Source: Allotamlana fucoidanivorans (lineage in GTDB: Bacteria; Bacteroidota; Bacteroidia; Flavobacteriales; Flavobacteriaceae). Taken from it: a stretch of DNA of 64,000 nucleotides. Every line of letters begins with the position of its first letter. The stretch's first letter is position 1. Positions 52,792 to 61,622 of this stretch are shown here, one piece after another. Location of the stretch: assembly GCF_045788535.1 (NCBI RefSeq), contig NZ_CP074074.1, positions 310,001 to 374,000 of the forward strand. Direction: 5' to 3'. The notes under the pieces were generated by a model, which saw nothing but the letters and a program-made list of their open reading frames with translations, was not told the DNA's origin and searched no databases. Both the position numbers and the translations under genes were made by a program.

Positions 52792-54921
52792 TTATTGCAC
52801 TTGCGATTTTGCTCTATTATCTTCAATCTCTGCAGCATTTTTTAAAGCATTGTACAACTTAGTATTTACAACATTAGACTTTTGTTGCTCTACGCGGTTG
52901 GCTGCGGCCTGATAATTATCTAACTCAACAGCAGGCGTTACTTTGGTTACTTGAATCATATACATACCTCTATCGCCTTCAATCAATTCAGAAGTTTCTC
53001 CTGCTTCAAGACCAAATGCAGAACCAACTACCAAAGGTTCTCTACCAGCTCCAGAAATAGTAGGGCTCTTCATGTTAATTCCTGTAGCTGTTTTTACCGT
53101 TGTATTTTCAGCAGCAGCCAAATCTTCTAATGTGCTAGCAGAAACGCGATCTTTAATTATTTCGGCTTTCTTTTGTTTTCTAACTATTGGTAATACGCTA
53201 GCGGTAGCATCTTCAACTGACATTAAGCCTTTTTCATGTTTTGCTACTAATTGCGCAATAACATACCCTCCTGGCACATTAAAACGTTTAATATCGCCTA
53301 TTGCAACATCTTCTTCAAAAGCCCATCTTACAATTGGTCTTTGGTTGCCTACGCCTGGTATATTTTCATCAAGTACTTTTATACCATTTACAGGTCTTAC
53401 TGCAAAGCCACTCTCTTTAGATAAATTTTCAAAATCACCTTTACCTGCATTAATTTCAAAACTTGAAGCTTCTCTAAACACTTTATCTGTAGTAGATTCA
53501 GAGGGTTCAATGCGTCTAGCAATAGTTCCTACTTGAACTGCTTTCTTCTTATCTTTTTGACCTTCAATCTCAATAATATGAAATCCGAACACTGTTTTTA
53601 CAACACCTAAATCACCCGTTTTGCCTTCAAATTCAAAATCGTTGAATTCAGGAACCATTGTATTATATGGATGCCAGTCATATCTTCCTTCTCTCGCTAC
53701 ACTTCCTTGATCAGATGAAAATTCTTTAACAAACTCAGGAAATTTAGAACGGTTAGATTTCAAAATACTTAAAAGGCTATCAGCAGTTTTCTTAGCCTCT
53801 GCTTCTGTTTGAGTCACATTGGCTGCAGCACTTTGAGATCCGATATACGGAATTAAAATATGTCTTACTTTGGCTGAATCTGGAATTTGTTTAACCGCTA
53901 CTACTTTTGACACTTTAAAATACCCATCGTGTTTATAAGGCCCAAATACTTCACCTTCATTCAAATTATAAATATCATCAGCAAACTCAGTTGGTAGACT
54001 TGCTTTAAATACAAAACGATCATTAAATTTTATATCTGATGCTGCAATAGAATTAATATACTCTTCATTATTTTTAACTTTAGAAAACGCAATGATAGTA
54101 TCTTTTCTTCCTGTTTCATCCACCAATCGGCCATCAATATACGTTTGAAGTTCTGCCGTTATTGCATTTTCATCTTCAACAGATGCCTTTTCTTCAAACT
54201 CTACAAAACGAATATCTCTAGAAGCTTCAACTTCAAATTGTTTTTTATGGTCTTTGATATAATCTGAAATATCAGATTTTGATACTTGAACCGTACTATC
54301 TGGAATCGAAACATATGGGATCTGAACATATTTAATATCTACTTTATTTCCTTCATATTTATGTTCTAATTCACCCTCAGCTAAAGTACCTGTTAAGCCT
54401 GCCTTTACCATATTAAAATAGTTTTGCGTTAAGGCATTTGAAGCTAACTGCTCTTCATAACTTACCCAATTTTGATAGGCTGCTGGCGAGGTTTCTTTTA
54501 AGTTTATAATGTATTCATTTAGTTTATTCTCATCAAACAAACCTGCTTCATTTAAAAACTCAGGACTTGTAGCCAAGGCTGTTTTAAGCAAATCACGCAT
54601 TTGATCTTTCTCAACTGTAATGCCTAACTCTTCAAATTGAGTTTCCATAACGGCTTGTCTCACCTCCTCTTCCCAAACTCTATTCATAACTTGCGTACTA
54701 GTAGCATTAGGACCTGCTTGTCTTTGAGCTATTTCAACCTTTTGCAAAAATTCTTCTCTAGAAATATCTTTACCGTTGATGGTAGCTACTATGTTTTGTG
54801 ATTTTGCAGTAAGCGCATCACTGTTTTTAAACAAATCGGCTAAAACAAAAGAAAATAATGCTAAAGCGATTATTAATATTAAGAATAGTGATCGTTGTCT
54901 TATCTTATTTAAAACTGCCAT
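52792..54921 (-). CDS. ppiD: Peptidyl-prolyl cis-trans isomerase, SurA/PpiD type
   Basis: A periplasmic folding factor anchored in the inner membrane. One N-terminal membrane helix (about 11-30, LFLILIIALALFSFVLADLF) is followed by a SurA-N-like chaperone domain. A parvulin domain lies at about 345-455 (VRHILIPYIG to GDLGVVKTVFGFHIIEI). The rest is a helical region possibly containing a second, degenerate parvulin domain. The 709 residues exceed E. coli PpiD (623) but match Bacteroidota homologues. Confidence 0.92.
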   Translation of the reverse strand: MAVLNKIRQRSLFLILIIALALFSFVLADLFKNSDALTAKSQNIVATINGKDISREEFLQKVEIAQRQAGPNATSTQVMNRVWEEEVRQAVMETQFEELGITVEKDQMRDLLKTALATSPEFLNEAGLFDENKLNEYIINLKETSPAAYQNWVSYEEQLASNALTQNYFNMVKAGLTGTLAEGELEHKYEGNKVDIKYVQIPYVSIPDSTVQVSKSDISDYIKDHKKQFEVEASRDIRFVEFEEKASVEDENAITAELQTYIDGRLVDETGRKDTIIAFSKVKNNEEYINSIAASDIKFNDRFVFKASLPTEFADDIYNLNEGEVFGPYKHDGYFKVSKVVAVKQIPDSAKVRHILIPYIGSQSAAANVTQTEAEAKKTADSLLSILKSNRSKFPEFVKEFSSDQGSVAREGRYDWHPYNTMVPEFNDFEFEGKTGDLGVVKTVFGFHIIEIEGQKDKKKAVQVGTIARRIEPSESTTDKVFREASSFEINAGKGDFENLSKESGFAVRPVNGIKVLDENIPGVGNQRPIVRWAFEEDVAIGDIKRFNVPGGYVIAQLVAKHEKGLMSVEDATASVLPIVRKQKKAEIIKDRVSASTLEDLAAAENTTVKTATGINMKSPTISGAGREPLVVGSAFGLEAGETSELIEGDRGMYMIQVTKVTPAVELDNYQAAANRVEQQKSNVVNTKLYNALKNAAEIEDNRAKSQVQ

Positions 54922-55054
54922 TTGTAAATTAAATTTTTTAATTAATCCTCAGGGATTTACCTGTTTAAGTTAGAGCCAATTACAGCAAACTGACCAAAAT
55001 ATCGTGCGCGAAAATACCATTTTCCTTTAAATAATAAAAGGAGAAGTTTGTATT

Positions 55055-56344
55055 TTAATCTTCTTTAATTACTTTAAGTTCTACTAGATCGATTTTAGTA
55101 TTTGACACCTCTATTATGGTAAACTGAAAGTTATCAATTTTCACCACATCATTTTGCGTAGGAATCTCTTCTGTATGATTAACTATCAAGCCTCCAAGTG
55201 TTTCGTAATTCTCGCTTTCTGGTAAGTTAATTTTATAGGTTTCGTTTATATAATCCACTTCTAGTCTGGCCGAAAACTTAAACGTTTCTATCCCAAGAAC
55301 CTCTTCGGTTAAATCTACAGAATCATGTTCATCTTCAATTTCTCCAAAAAGTTCCTCAACAATATCTTCAACAGTCATGATACCCGAAGTCCCCCCGTAT
55401 TCATCTAAAACCACCGCAATACTTCTTCGTTTTTTTGTAAGCACACTAAGTACGTCTTTTATAAGTACGGTTTCAGGAACAAACTCCACTGGAGTTATCA
55501 TGGCTTTAATAGTTTTTGCTTTTTTAAATAATTCAAAAGAATGTACATAGCCTAAAATATCATCAATAGTGTCTTTATAGACCAATATTTTAGTGCGACC
55601 TGTTTCCGTAAAAAGGGCATTTAAATCTTTAATAGAATCATTAATATCAACCGCAATAATTTCCGTTCTAGGAACCATCACTTCTCGCGCTTTAACCTCA
55701 GAAAACTCTAAGGCATTTTGAAAAATTTGAATCTCGCTATCTACTTCTTCATCGGCTTCAACAGATTCCATTTGTTCACTAATATAGTTTCCCAATTCTA
55801 CTTTTGTAAATGCCATTTGAATTTGGTCGCCTTCGGTTTTAAAAAACACTTTTAGAATAAAATCTGAAATCCAAATTATAAAATCTGAAATCAGCGAAAA
55901 CAACACATAAAACAAATACGCTGGAACAGCTAATATCTTAATAAGACTGTTGGCGTAAATTTGAAAAAATACTTTTGGCAAAAACTCGGCTGTAATTAGA
56001 ATAACGAACGTTGAAATAATGGTTTGAGACAGCAAACTTAAGTCCGTAAATAGATAATCTAGAAAACTGTACGAGGTAGGTAATAAGGTTTGAAACCACT
56101 TAACTAAAAGGTCTCCCATAAAAAATCCATAAATTACCAATGCAATATTATTACCAATTAACATGGTAGTAATAAATTTAGACGGTTTTGCTGTAAGCTT
56201 GGTTAAGACCTTAGCCAATAAATCGTCCTGCTTTTTTTCAATTTCAATATGAATTTTATTTGAAGACACATATGCAATCTCCATTCCTGAAAAAAAAGCT
56301 GAAAGAATTAACGATGCAATTATAATAATTACATATAAAGTCAT
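55055..56344 (-). CDS. CNNM/CBS hemolysin-family protein (CorC-type)
   Basis: A 429-residue membrane protein. A CNNM domain with about four membrane helices fills residues 1-190, a CBS pair follows at about 205-330 (VMVPRTEIIAVDIND and VVLDEYGGTSGIMTVEDIVEELFGEI), and a CorC-HlyC domain ends the protein. Related proteins take part in Mg2+ or Co2+ homeostasis; a true hemolysin role is unlikely. It is not next to gldD or ssb, so I do not call it GldE. It abuts the small gene at 56345. Confidence 0.9.
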   Translation of the reverse strand: MTLYVIIIIASLILSAFFSGMEIAYVSSNKIHIEIEKKQDDLLAKVLTKLTAKPSKFITTMLIGNNIALVIYGFFMGDLLVKWFQTLLPTSYSFLDYLFTDLSLLSQTIISTFVILITAEFLPKVFFQIYANSLIKILAVPAYLFYVLFSLISDFIIWISDFILKVFFKTEGDQIQMAFTKVELGNYISEQMESVEADEEVDSEIQIFQNALEFSEVKAREVMVPRTEIIAVDINDSIKDLNALFTETGRTKILVYKDTIDDILGYVHSFELFKKAKTIKAMITPVEFVPETVLIKDVLSVLTKKRRSIAVVLDEYGGTSGIMTVEDIVEELFGEIEDEHDSVDLTEEVLGIETFKFSARLEVDYINETYKINLPESENYETLGGLIVNHTEEIPTQNDVVKIDNFQFTIIEVSNTKIDLVELKVIKED

Positions 56345-56539
56345 TTATTTAGAATTGGTTCTATTATCAAATTTCTTTCTAAATTTTCTTCGGAAGAAAA
56401 ACATAAAGATAGCTAAAACTGCAAAACCAAAGGAAATGTAAGCACCGTTAGTACCATTGCCTAATTTTGTAATGCCATCGTATAAAAATAAGACAGCAAA
56501 AGCCAAATAAGCGTATAGAAAAATCTTAGAATACTTCAT
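56345..56539 (-). CDS. Small membrane protein, function unknown
   Basis: About 64 residues with two hydrophobic segments (FLYAYLAFAVLFLYDG and ISFGFAVLAIFMFFF) and a basic C-terminal tail. I chose the ATG at 56539 (MKYSKIF); an upstream in-frame ATG at 56548 and a TTG at 56575 are possible. It lies between lptC and the CNNM gene on the same strand and is probably co-transcribed. Confidence 0.75.
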   Translation of the reverse strand: MKYSKIFLYAYLAFAVLFLYDGITKLGNGTNGAYISFGFAVLAIFMFFFRRKFRKKFDNRTNSK

Positions 56540-56605
56540 TGAAAACATATTGTATAGGGCTGTAAAGATACTCAATTTAGGAACGTTCTTTTTTGAAAAA
56601 CTAAA

Positions 56606-57163
56606 TTATTCTTCTAAAGTGATGATTCCCGTAACCTCTAAAACTTCGGCATTGGTGAAATCTGCGTTAGAATCAAAACCGTTTCCATTTATAATATCTT
56701 GTTCTGTTTTAAATGAAACAGGTTCATTGGTAAACAGCCAGCCTTTGGTTTGGTCATAAAACAGCTGTTCTGTTTTAAGAACATTATTATCATGAGTTGT
56801 AATAACCACATTGCCTCGCATATCTATTAATTGACTTTCATCATACACCAAAGCATAATCTGCAACTACGGTACTTTTTTTGTTTTCTTTATCAAAAACA
56901 TATAAGGTTACACCATCAACAAATTCCCTAAAAGGAAAATCTCTGTTGGTATAATCAAGAGCTTTAGTGCTCAATAAATTGGCCTCTACCCTACCAGAAT
57001 CTGTATACTTTAAATTTAAATTGAAATCTATACCAATAGGTTCATTATCAGATATGCCAATTTTTTGAACCTGTTGTATACTATTATTGCATGAAAACAA
57101 CATAGTCACAACAATTGCTGTGACTATGTTTAAGATATTATAATAGTTTTTTTGTGGTTTCAT
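56606..57163 (-). CDS. lptC: LPS export protein LptC
   Basis: Part of the Lpt bridge that carries LPS from the inner to the outer membrane. The 185-residue form starts at the ATG 57163, which overlaps the upstream TPR gene stop as TAATG; a longer frame into that gene is unlikely. The N-terminus ends in a lipobox-like MLFSC, unlike the plain membrane anchor of E. coli LptC. The rest shows the OstA-like repeat (VVADYALVYDESQLIDMRGNV then LKTEQLFYDQTKGWLFTNEPV). Confidence 0.9.
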   Translation of the reverse strand: MKPQKNYYNILNIVTAIVVTMLFSCNNSIQQVQKIGISDNEPIGIDFNLNLKYTDSGRVEANLLSTKALDYTNRDFPFREFVDGVTLYVFDKENKKSTVVADYALVYDESQLIDMRGNVVITTHDNNVLKTEQLFYDQTKGWLFTNEPVSFKTEQDIINGNGFDSNADFTNAEVLEVTGIITLEE

Positions 57164-58542
57164 TAAATATTTGGCACCTTCACCGATGCACCAATCCAAC
57201 ATCCAATGTTAATAGTTTCACCTGCGCGCCCAGAGCTAAATACCTCACCTTTACTTGGCGCTTTAGCTTTATAGTTTGCAACCGACTTAGCAGCAGCACT
57301 TTTTAAAGTAGCATCTACTCTTGCGGCTTTTTGAGCTTCTTCAGCAGCTAACCAATATACAGCTCTTTTATCAAAGTTAGTTTCACCACAATTATTAGCA
57401 CTAGCAGCATACATAGCAGCAATAGCAATATATGGTCTACCGTTTGAAGGGTTAAGTTTCAAGGCCTGTCTGTAATAGTTTCTTGCACTACCATAGCTTC
57501 CTTTTGCTTTTAGCTTTGTAGCTATTCTGTAATACAATTTAGATTTTTTGAAATCATCAGTTTCAAGGCTGATAGCTTGCTCAAAGAATTTAATAGCCTC
57601 AGTGGTTTTGTTTTCTTTGTCTTTTAATAACCCTAAGTAATAGGCTGAATTAGCAGAAGGGCTTAATTCATGATACGCATTTACTAACTTGAAGAATAAA
57701 GGATCACCAGTACAATCCTTTTCAGACATTTTCCCTGCCGCTCTTTGTAACCAAACCGCATTGGTTTTATTGGCTTCAAAATCTCTTTGATATAATGGTA
57801 TTAAGTTTTCGCAATTTGCTCTATCCCCTAATTTTTGATCTATACTTCCAGATATTTGATCATAGGCTTTTAAATAGCTCTCATAATATTTTTTGTATTT
57901 CTCTTCTTTCTTAGTGATAGCAGTTCCCGCTTCTTCTTTTTCAATTATTTTATTTAATTTTTCAGAATACTCTTTTTGCTCTTCTTCAACTTTTTCAAAA
58001 ATATCATCATATTTATTAAACAAGTCACTCGCTGGTTTTTTTCCTGCATCAAACAAATCAACCATTAGAGAGAAATATGTGTATAAACTTTTTGGGTTTG
58101 TAAACGTCTTTTTATCTAACTTATAAGCGGCATCAAAACATTCATACAACTCCTCATTGGTTTTATTTAACTCTTTTCTATAGTCATACATCAATTGACA
58201 AGCTTTTGCTGCATACTCCCCTTTTGGTGTTTTACTAGCAAAATGCTCTCCTCTTTGCTCCCATAACTTTACAAGATCATTTATAAACGCCACCTTTTCT
58301 GCGCCTGTTGATTGTTCAATTTTATGATCTAATATTTTTTCTCCATCTACATAAATAGCATTGTTAAATTTTGGACACTTATTTCTTACAGCCATCCAAG
58401 GCTCATAAGCTGCATCATAATTTTTTGCCTTTACATATTCATGGAATATAGAAAGTTTTGTAATACATTCTTCATCTTGCTGTGCAAAGCCAAAACTTAA
58501 TCCTATAAACAATAAAAAAAGTGATGTAATTTTTGTTTTCAT
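57163..58542 (-). CDS. Exported TPR-repeat protein
   Basis: A 459-residue protein with a signal peptide (FIGLSFGFAQ). TPR-like repeats are seen in the C-terminal half, around AYYLGLLKDKENKTTEAIKFFEQAI and YYRIATKLKAKGSYGSARNYYRQALKLNP. The middle is charged and probably helical. A scaffold or assembly role in the periplasm is plausible, since it lies between an outer-membrane protein gene and lptC in one unit, but the partner is unknown. Confidence 0.87.
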   Translation of the reverse strand: MKTKITSLFLLFIGLSFGFAQQDEECITKLSIFHEYVKAKNYDAAYEPWMAVRNKCPKFNNAIYVDGEKILDHKIEQSTGAEKVAFINDLVKLWEQRGEHFASKTPKGEYAAKACQLMYDYRKELNKTNEELYECFDAAYKLDKKTFTNPKSLYTYFSLMVDLFDAGKKPASDLFNKYDDIFEKVEEEQKEYSEKLNKIIEKEEAGTAITKKEEKYKKYYESYLKAYDQISGSIDQKLGDRANCENLIPLYQRDFEANKTNAVWLQRAAGKMSEKDCTGDPLFFKLVNAYHELSPSANSAYYLGLLKDKENKTTEAIKFFEQAISLETDDFKKSKLYYRIATKLKAKGSYGSARNYYRQALKLNPSNGRPYIAIAAMYAASANNCGETNFDKRAVYWLAAEEAQKAARVDATLKSAAAKSVANYKAKAPSKGEVFSSGRAGETINIGCWIGASVKVPNI

Positions 58543-58560
58543 GATAATAATTTTCTTCTG

Positions 58561-59871
58561 TTAATCATATTTCCTTTTGTTGAACCATCTATCGTTCAAA
58601 GATAGACTTAATTGGAAATTAATAAAATTCTCTTGTATTAAATTGCTCTTTTTTGTGCCTCTTTTACCAATTTCTATACCAATATTTGCATTTGATAACA
58701 ATCTTGAATCGCCAACAGGTAATCCTACTCCAAAAGACATGCCAAACTCATTTATAGATTCGTCATTAATTACCAAACCTGTTTTTTCCATTCTTAAACC
58801 TGCCCTATACACACCGCGCTTTAAAAAACTGTTAAAAGAATTATATTGCGGAATAAAAAACCCACCAATAGATAGTACAGAACCATCTTCATAGGCTGTA
58901 TCAATGCTATCATATAAAGGATTAGAAAAATCGCTCGTTTTTTGTGTGGTATATTCTGCACCCAAGAACCAACTTCTCTGCTGCCCTATCCCTATACCAA
59001 ATGACGTTTTTGCAGGTAAAACCAAATCTGTTTCCAACAAACCTAAAGCCTCTAAATCTACATTCACGGTATTAATAGCAAACTCTTGCCCCGTATTTGA
59101 ATTAACGGTTATGGTTGAAAATGACCTTTCATTTTTAGAAGCTATACTACTTTCTGGGGTATAAGTAACACCTGTAACCAACTCTAGCTTATCTGTTACC
59201 ATCGCTTTATATGACAAACCAATATTCAAACTCAAACCACTTAAATCTGATCTATTATTTTCACGAGACTGAAACTGTACTGGGACACCATTATCATACT
59301 GAAAAGCGACTATATTATTTTTTACATTTCCGAAGTTATAATTTAAATCGGCTCCAATTGACAATCCTTTTGCTATTAAATAACCTGCTCCAAAATACAC
59401 ACGATTAAGTCCTCCTTCTCCTGTAAACTTGTTTTCAGGGTTACCATCACCATTTAAAGACTCCAGTTTATACCCCACTGAAGTGTAGGGTAAAATACCA
59501 AACCCGAAACCTAACTTACCTACTGGAATGGACAGCGCCACATAACTTAACGAAGTGGCTGAAGCCCTCCCTTTACTGGTTTCACTTTCTAAGCTAGTGC
59601 TCTGGTAACCACCACCAACAGCAAATTTTACCGGTCTACTTTCATCTCCCCAAATAGCCAAATTCTCTCCAGCATACGACGCTGGATTTTTAAGGTTAAC
59701 ATGTATACTATCGGTATAAATACTCAAACCTCCCATGGATCTGTTTTCAACTGTACCCTTAAAGTTTAAAGTACCAATACCATAAAAAGAATAAGGAGAT
59801 GCGGTGGCCTGTTGACTATAACTCTGAATTGCAAAAAAAGCAATAAAAACTAATACCAGTTTTTTGATCAT
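58561..59871 (-). CDS. Outer-membrane beta-barrel protein (FadL/OmpP1-like)
   Basis: A 436-residue protein with a signal peptide (FFAIQSYSQ) and a pattern of alternating strands typical of a large outer-membrane barrel. Early motifs (SPYSFYGIGTLNFKG, then NPASYAGE) recall the FadL/OmpP1 group that moves hydrophobic substrates. The substrate is not evident. It overlaps coaX by four bases and precedes the TPR gene by 18. Confidence 0.8.
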   Translation of the reverse strand: MIKKLVLVFIAFFAIQSYSQQATASPYSFYGIGTLNFKGTVENRSMGGLSIYTDSIHVNLKNPASYAGENLAIWGDESRPVKFAVGGGYQSTSLESETSKGRASATSLSYVALSIPVGKLGFGFGILPYTSVGYKLESLNGDGNPENKFTGEGGLNRVYFGAGYLIAKGLSIGADLNYNFGNVKNNIVAFQYDNGVPVQFQSRENNRSDLSGLSLNIGLSYKAMVTDKLELVTGVTYTPESSIASKNERSFSTITVNSNTGQEFAINTVNVDLEALGLLETDLVLPAKTSFGIGIGQQRSWFLGAEYTTQKTSDFSNPLYDSIDTAYEDGSVLSIGGFFIPQYNSFNSFLKRGVYRAGLRMEKTGLVINDESINEFGMSFGVGLPVGDSRLLSNANIGIEIGKRGTKKSNLIQENFINFQLSLSLNDRWFNKRKYD

Positions 59872-60599
59872 TCGTTTGAATTAATTTGTAAAATATAGTT
59901 CAATCCCTCTAAAAGAAAATTAGAATGGGCAAATATGCTACTTTTTAATTGTTTAGACAAAAATTTAGCATCGCCTCCTGTTAAAATAACTGTTAAATCT
60001 GAATATTTATCTTGATATTGAGCTATTGCGCCTTCTATTTCATTAATAACACCAAAAACAACTCCTGAATGCATACATTCTGTTGTGGAATTTCCTGTAA
60101 TGCTCTGGGGCATTGACAACTTTAATAACGGTAAATTTGCGGTTAAATTATTTAAGCTTTTGTATCTCATCATTAAGCCTGGTGCTATGGCGCCTCCCAA
60201 GTATTGTTTTTGACTATTTACAAAATCATAAGTAATACAAGTACCTGCATCAATGATGAGTGTATTATTATTGGGATATAAATTTATTGCAGCACTTACA
60301 AGGGCAATTCTATCAACCCCGAGTGTCTTAGGCGTTTTATATTGATTATGAAAAGGTAATAGGGTATCAACACCCAAAATTAATGTATCAAATTCACCTT
60401 GAATGGATGCTATTTGATACTGATTCAATTGACCAACGGAAGAAATGATAGCTTTATTAAGATTTGAATATCTTGCTTTTAACACAGAAATTGCCTCTAA
60501 AACAGCTTTTAAACGAATGACCTCTCGATATTGAATCTCATCACTTTTAAAAACGGCCAATTTCACAAAAGAATTTCCTACATCAATAACTAAATTCAT
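59868..60599 (-). CDS. coaX: Type III pantothenate kinase
   Basis: Phosphorylates pantothenate, the first step to coenzyme A. It belongs to the ASKHA fold: DVGNSFVKLAVF at 6-17, GVDRIALVSAA and DAGTCITYD with the catalytic aspartate, and GGAIAPGLMMR near 135. The 243 residues match type III enzymes. It is the first gene of the coaX, outer-membrane protein, TPR protein and lptC unit. Confidence 0.95.
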   Translation of the reverse strand: MNLVIDVGNSFVKLAVFKSDEIQYREVIRLKAVLEAISVLKARYSNLNKAIISSVGQLNQYQIASIQGEFDTLILGVDTLLPFHNQYKTPKTLGVDRIALVSAAINLYPNNNTLIIDAGTCITYDFVNSQKQYLGGAIAPGLMMRYKSLNNLTANLPLLKLSMPQSITGNSTTECMHSGVVFGVINEIEGAIAQYQDKYSDLTVILTGGDAKFLSKQLKSSIFAHSNFLLEGLNYILQINSNE

Positions 60600-60736
60600 T
60601 CCAGCTTATAAAAGCCGTAAATTTACTAAAACTGACTCATATAAATTCACCTAAAACGGTATAATTCTAGTAGCTAAACAATTAGCGAAATTCTTAAAAA
60701 ATATTATAAAAAAACTAAAATTTTTAGAAATTTATT

Positions 60737-60767
60737 TTGGCTAATAACAAATTTGAACATATATTTG
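60737..60767 (+). promoter_or_regulatory. Promoter of tRNA-Phe
   Basis: TTG (60737-60739) and TATATTTG (60760-60767), spaced by 20 bases, match the Bacteroidota promoter consensus. The -7 element ends 15 bases before the tRNA. Confidence 0.65.
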
Positions 60768-60782
60768 CAACCGCTTTAGCGA

Positions 60783-60855
60783 GGTACCTTAGCTCAGTTG
60801 GTAGAGCAAAGGACTGAAAATCCTTGTGTCCCTGGTTCGATTCCTGGAGGTACCA
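60783..60855 (+). tRNA. tRNA-Phe (anticodon GAA)
   Basis: A 73-base cloverleaf with a perfect 7-bp acceptor stem (GGTACCT and AGGTACC). The anticodon stem AAGGA/TCCTT holds the loop CTGAAAA, giving GAA for UUC/UUU. The D-arm is AGCTCAGTTGGTAGAGC and the T-loop TTCGATT. The discriminator is A and no CCA is encoded. Confidence 0.97.
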
Positions 60856-60863
60856 CTTAAATT

Positions 60864-60904
60864 AACCCTTATTTGTTTGAAAATCAAACTTTTAAGGGTT
60901 TTTT
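60864..60904 (+). terminator. Terminator after tRNA-Phe
   Basis: AACCCTTA (60864-60871) pairs with TAAGGGTT (60893-60900), with an inner GTTTGA/TCAAAC pairing, followed by a T-run. Confidence 0.75.
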
Positions 60905-61622
60905 GTTTCTTTAAAGGGACAACATTCGGGACAACATCGAATAATTTGCTTCAAAATTAACGTACTTATGTCGACTTCCCCTAAATAGAACTGTTAGTTT
61001 TTCCAAAACCAATTGAATAATTATAGGGAGAGTTGTGACTGCGATTATACCTAAAGTATTCCATATAGCCTTTATACCTATAGGCAAAGTAGGGATACCT
61101 GATATTTTACTATTTATTTCAAGTAGTGAATTGTATTTACTGGTATCAATTACCTTATCCATTTTGGCTTTATTAAGCAATCCATCAATCTCTATTTGTA
61201 ATAACTGTGCAATTTCATCTTTAAGGTCTCTTTTCTGATGTTGAATTTTGTTTCTAATTGGATATATGCCAATAAAATTGGACTTACTATATTAGACTGG
61301 ACATTATGTTATTTCATAAAGTTGCCATAATGGATTCTTAACGTAAGTCTCAAAAATTTCTTTTTATTTTCTCACCTTTATACAACAACTTAAGACGTTA
61401 GAAAACAAATAAGCAAAACCAACCGATTACCCCTATTACTTACAGTGTTTAATCCAAATTATCCAAGTGCTACATTAGCAACTAAGTAAAAATACATCAT
61501 CCATCTTCTAAACGCCTCCTTGCAGTGTTGTTGTAGATTCTTCGAATTCAAGAGGTACTACAAAAAATCCAAAAACAGTAATGTTTATGTGATTTTTTGT
61601 TTTTATAGCTTTTTGAAATTAC
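60905..61622. other. Gene-poor region behind tRNA-Phe, possible integration scar
   Basis: About 720 bases hold no intact gene. Next to the tRNA are two direct repeats GGGACAACAT (60916-60925 and 60928-60937). A gene remnant lies at 60911-61291. At 61541-61561 a sequence resembles the tRNA-Phe 3' end (TTCGA, then GAGGTACtAC), which could be a decayed attachment site. The 61295-61540 part has no recognisable feature. Confidence 0.4.
60911..61291 (-). pseudogene. Remnant of a membrane-protein gene
   Basis: The minus-strand frame is open for about 126 codons from 61291 down to a stop at 60911. It reads as plausible protein: a charged helical part (KIQHQKRDLKDEIAQLLQIE), then PTLPIGIKAIWNTLGI and one hydrophobic segment (GIIAVTTLPIIIQLVLEKL). 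No convincing start codon is present upstream and an internal TTG at 61180 would cut off the helical part. It looks like the C-terminal end of a truncated gene. No family recognised. Confidence 0.45.

Noticed and set aside
53072..53536. Open frame of 154 codons on the plus strand
   Set aside because: Antisense shadow within the peptidyl-prolyl isomerase gene.
55022..55041. Hairpin TCCTTT/AAAGGA as a terminator of the CNNM gene
   Set aside because: The stem is only 6 bp and has no T-run on the minus strand.
57164..57202. N-terminal extension of lptC into the TPR gene
   Set aside because: The extra 13 residues would precede the signal peptide. The ATG at 57163 forms a normal TAATG junction.
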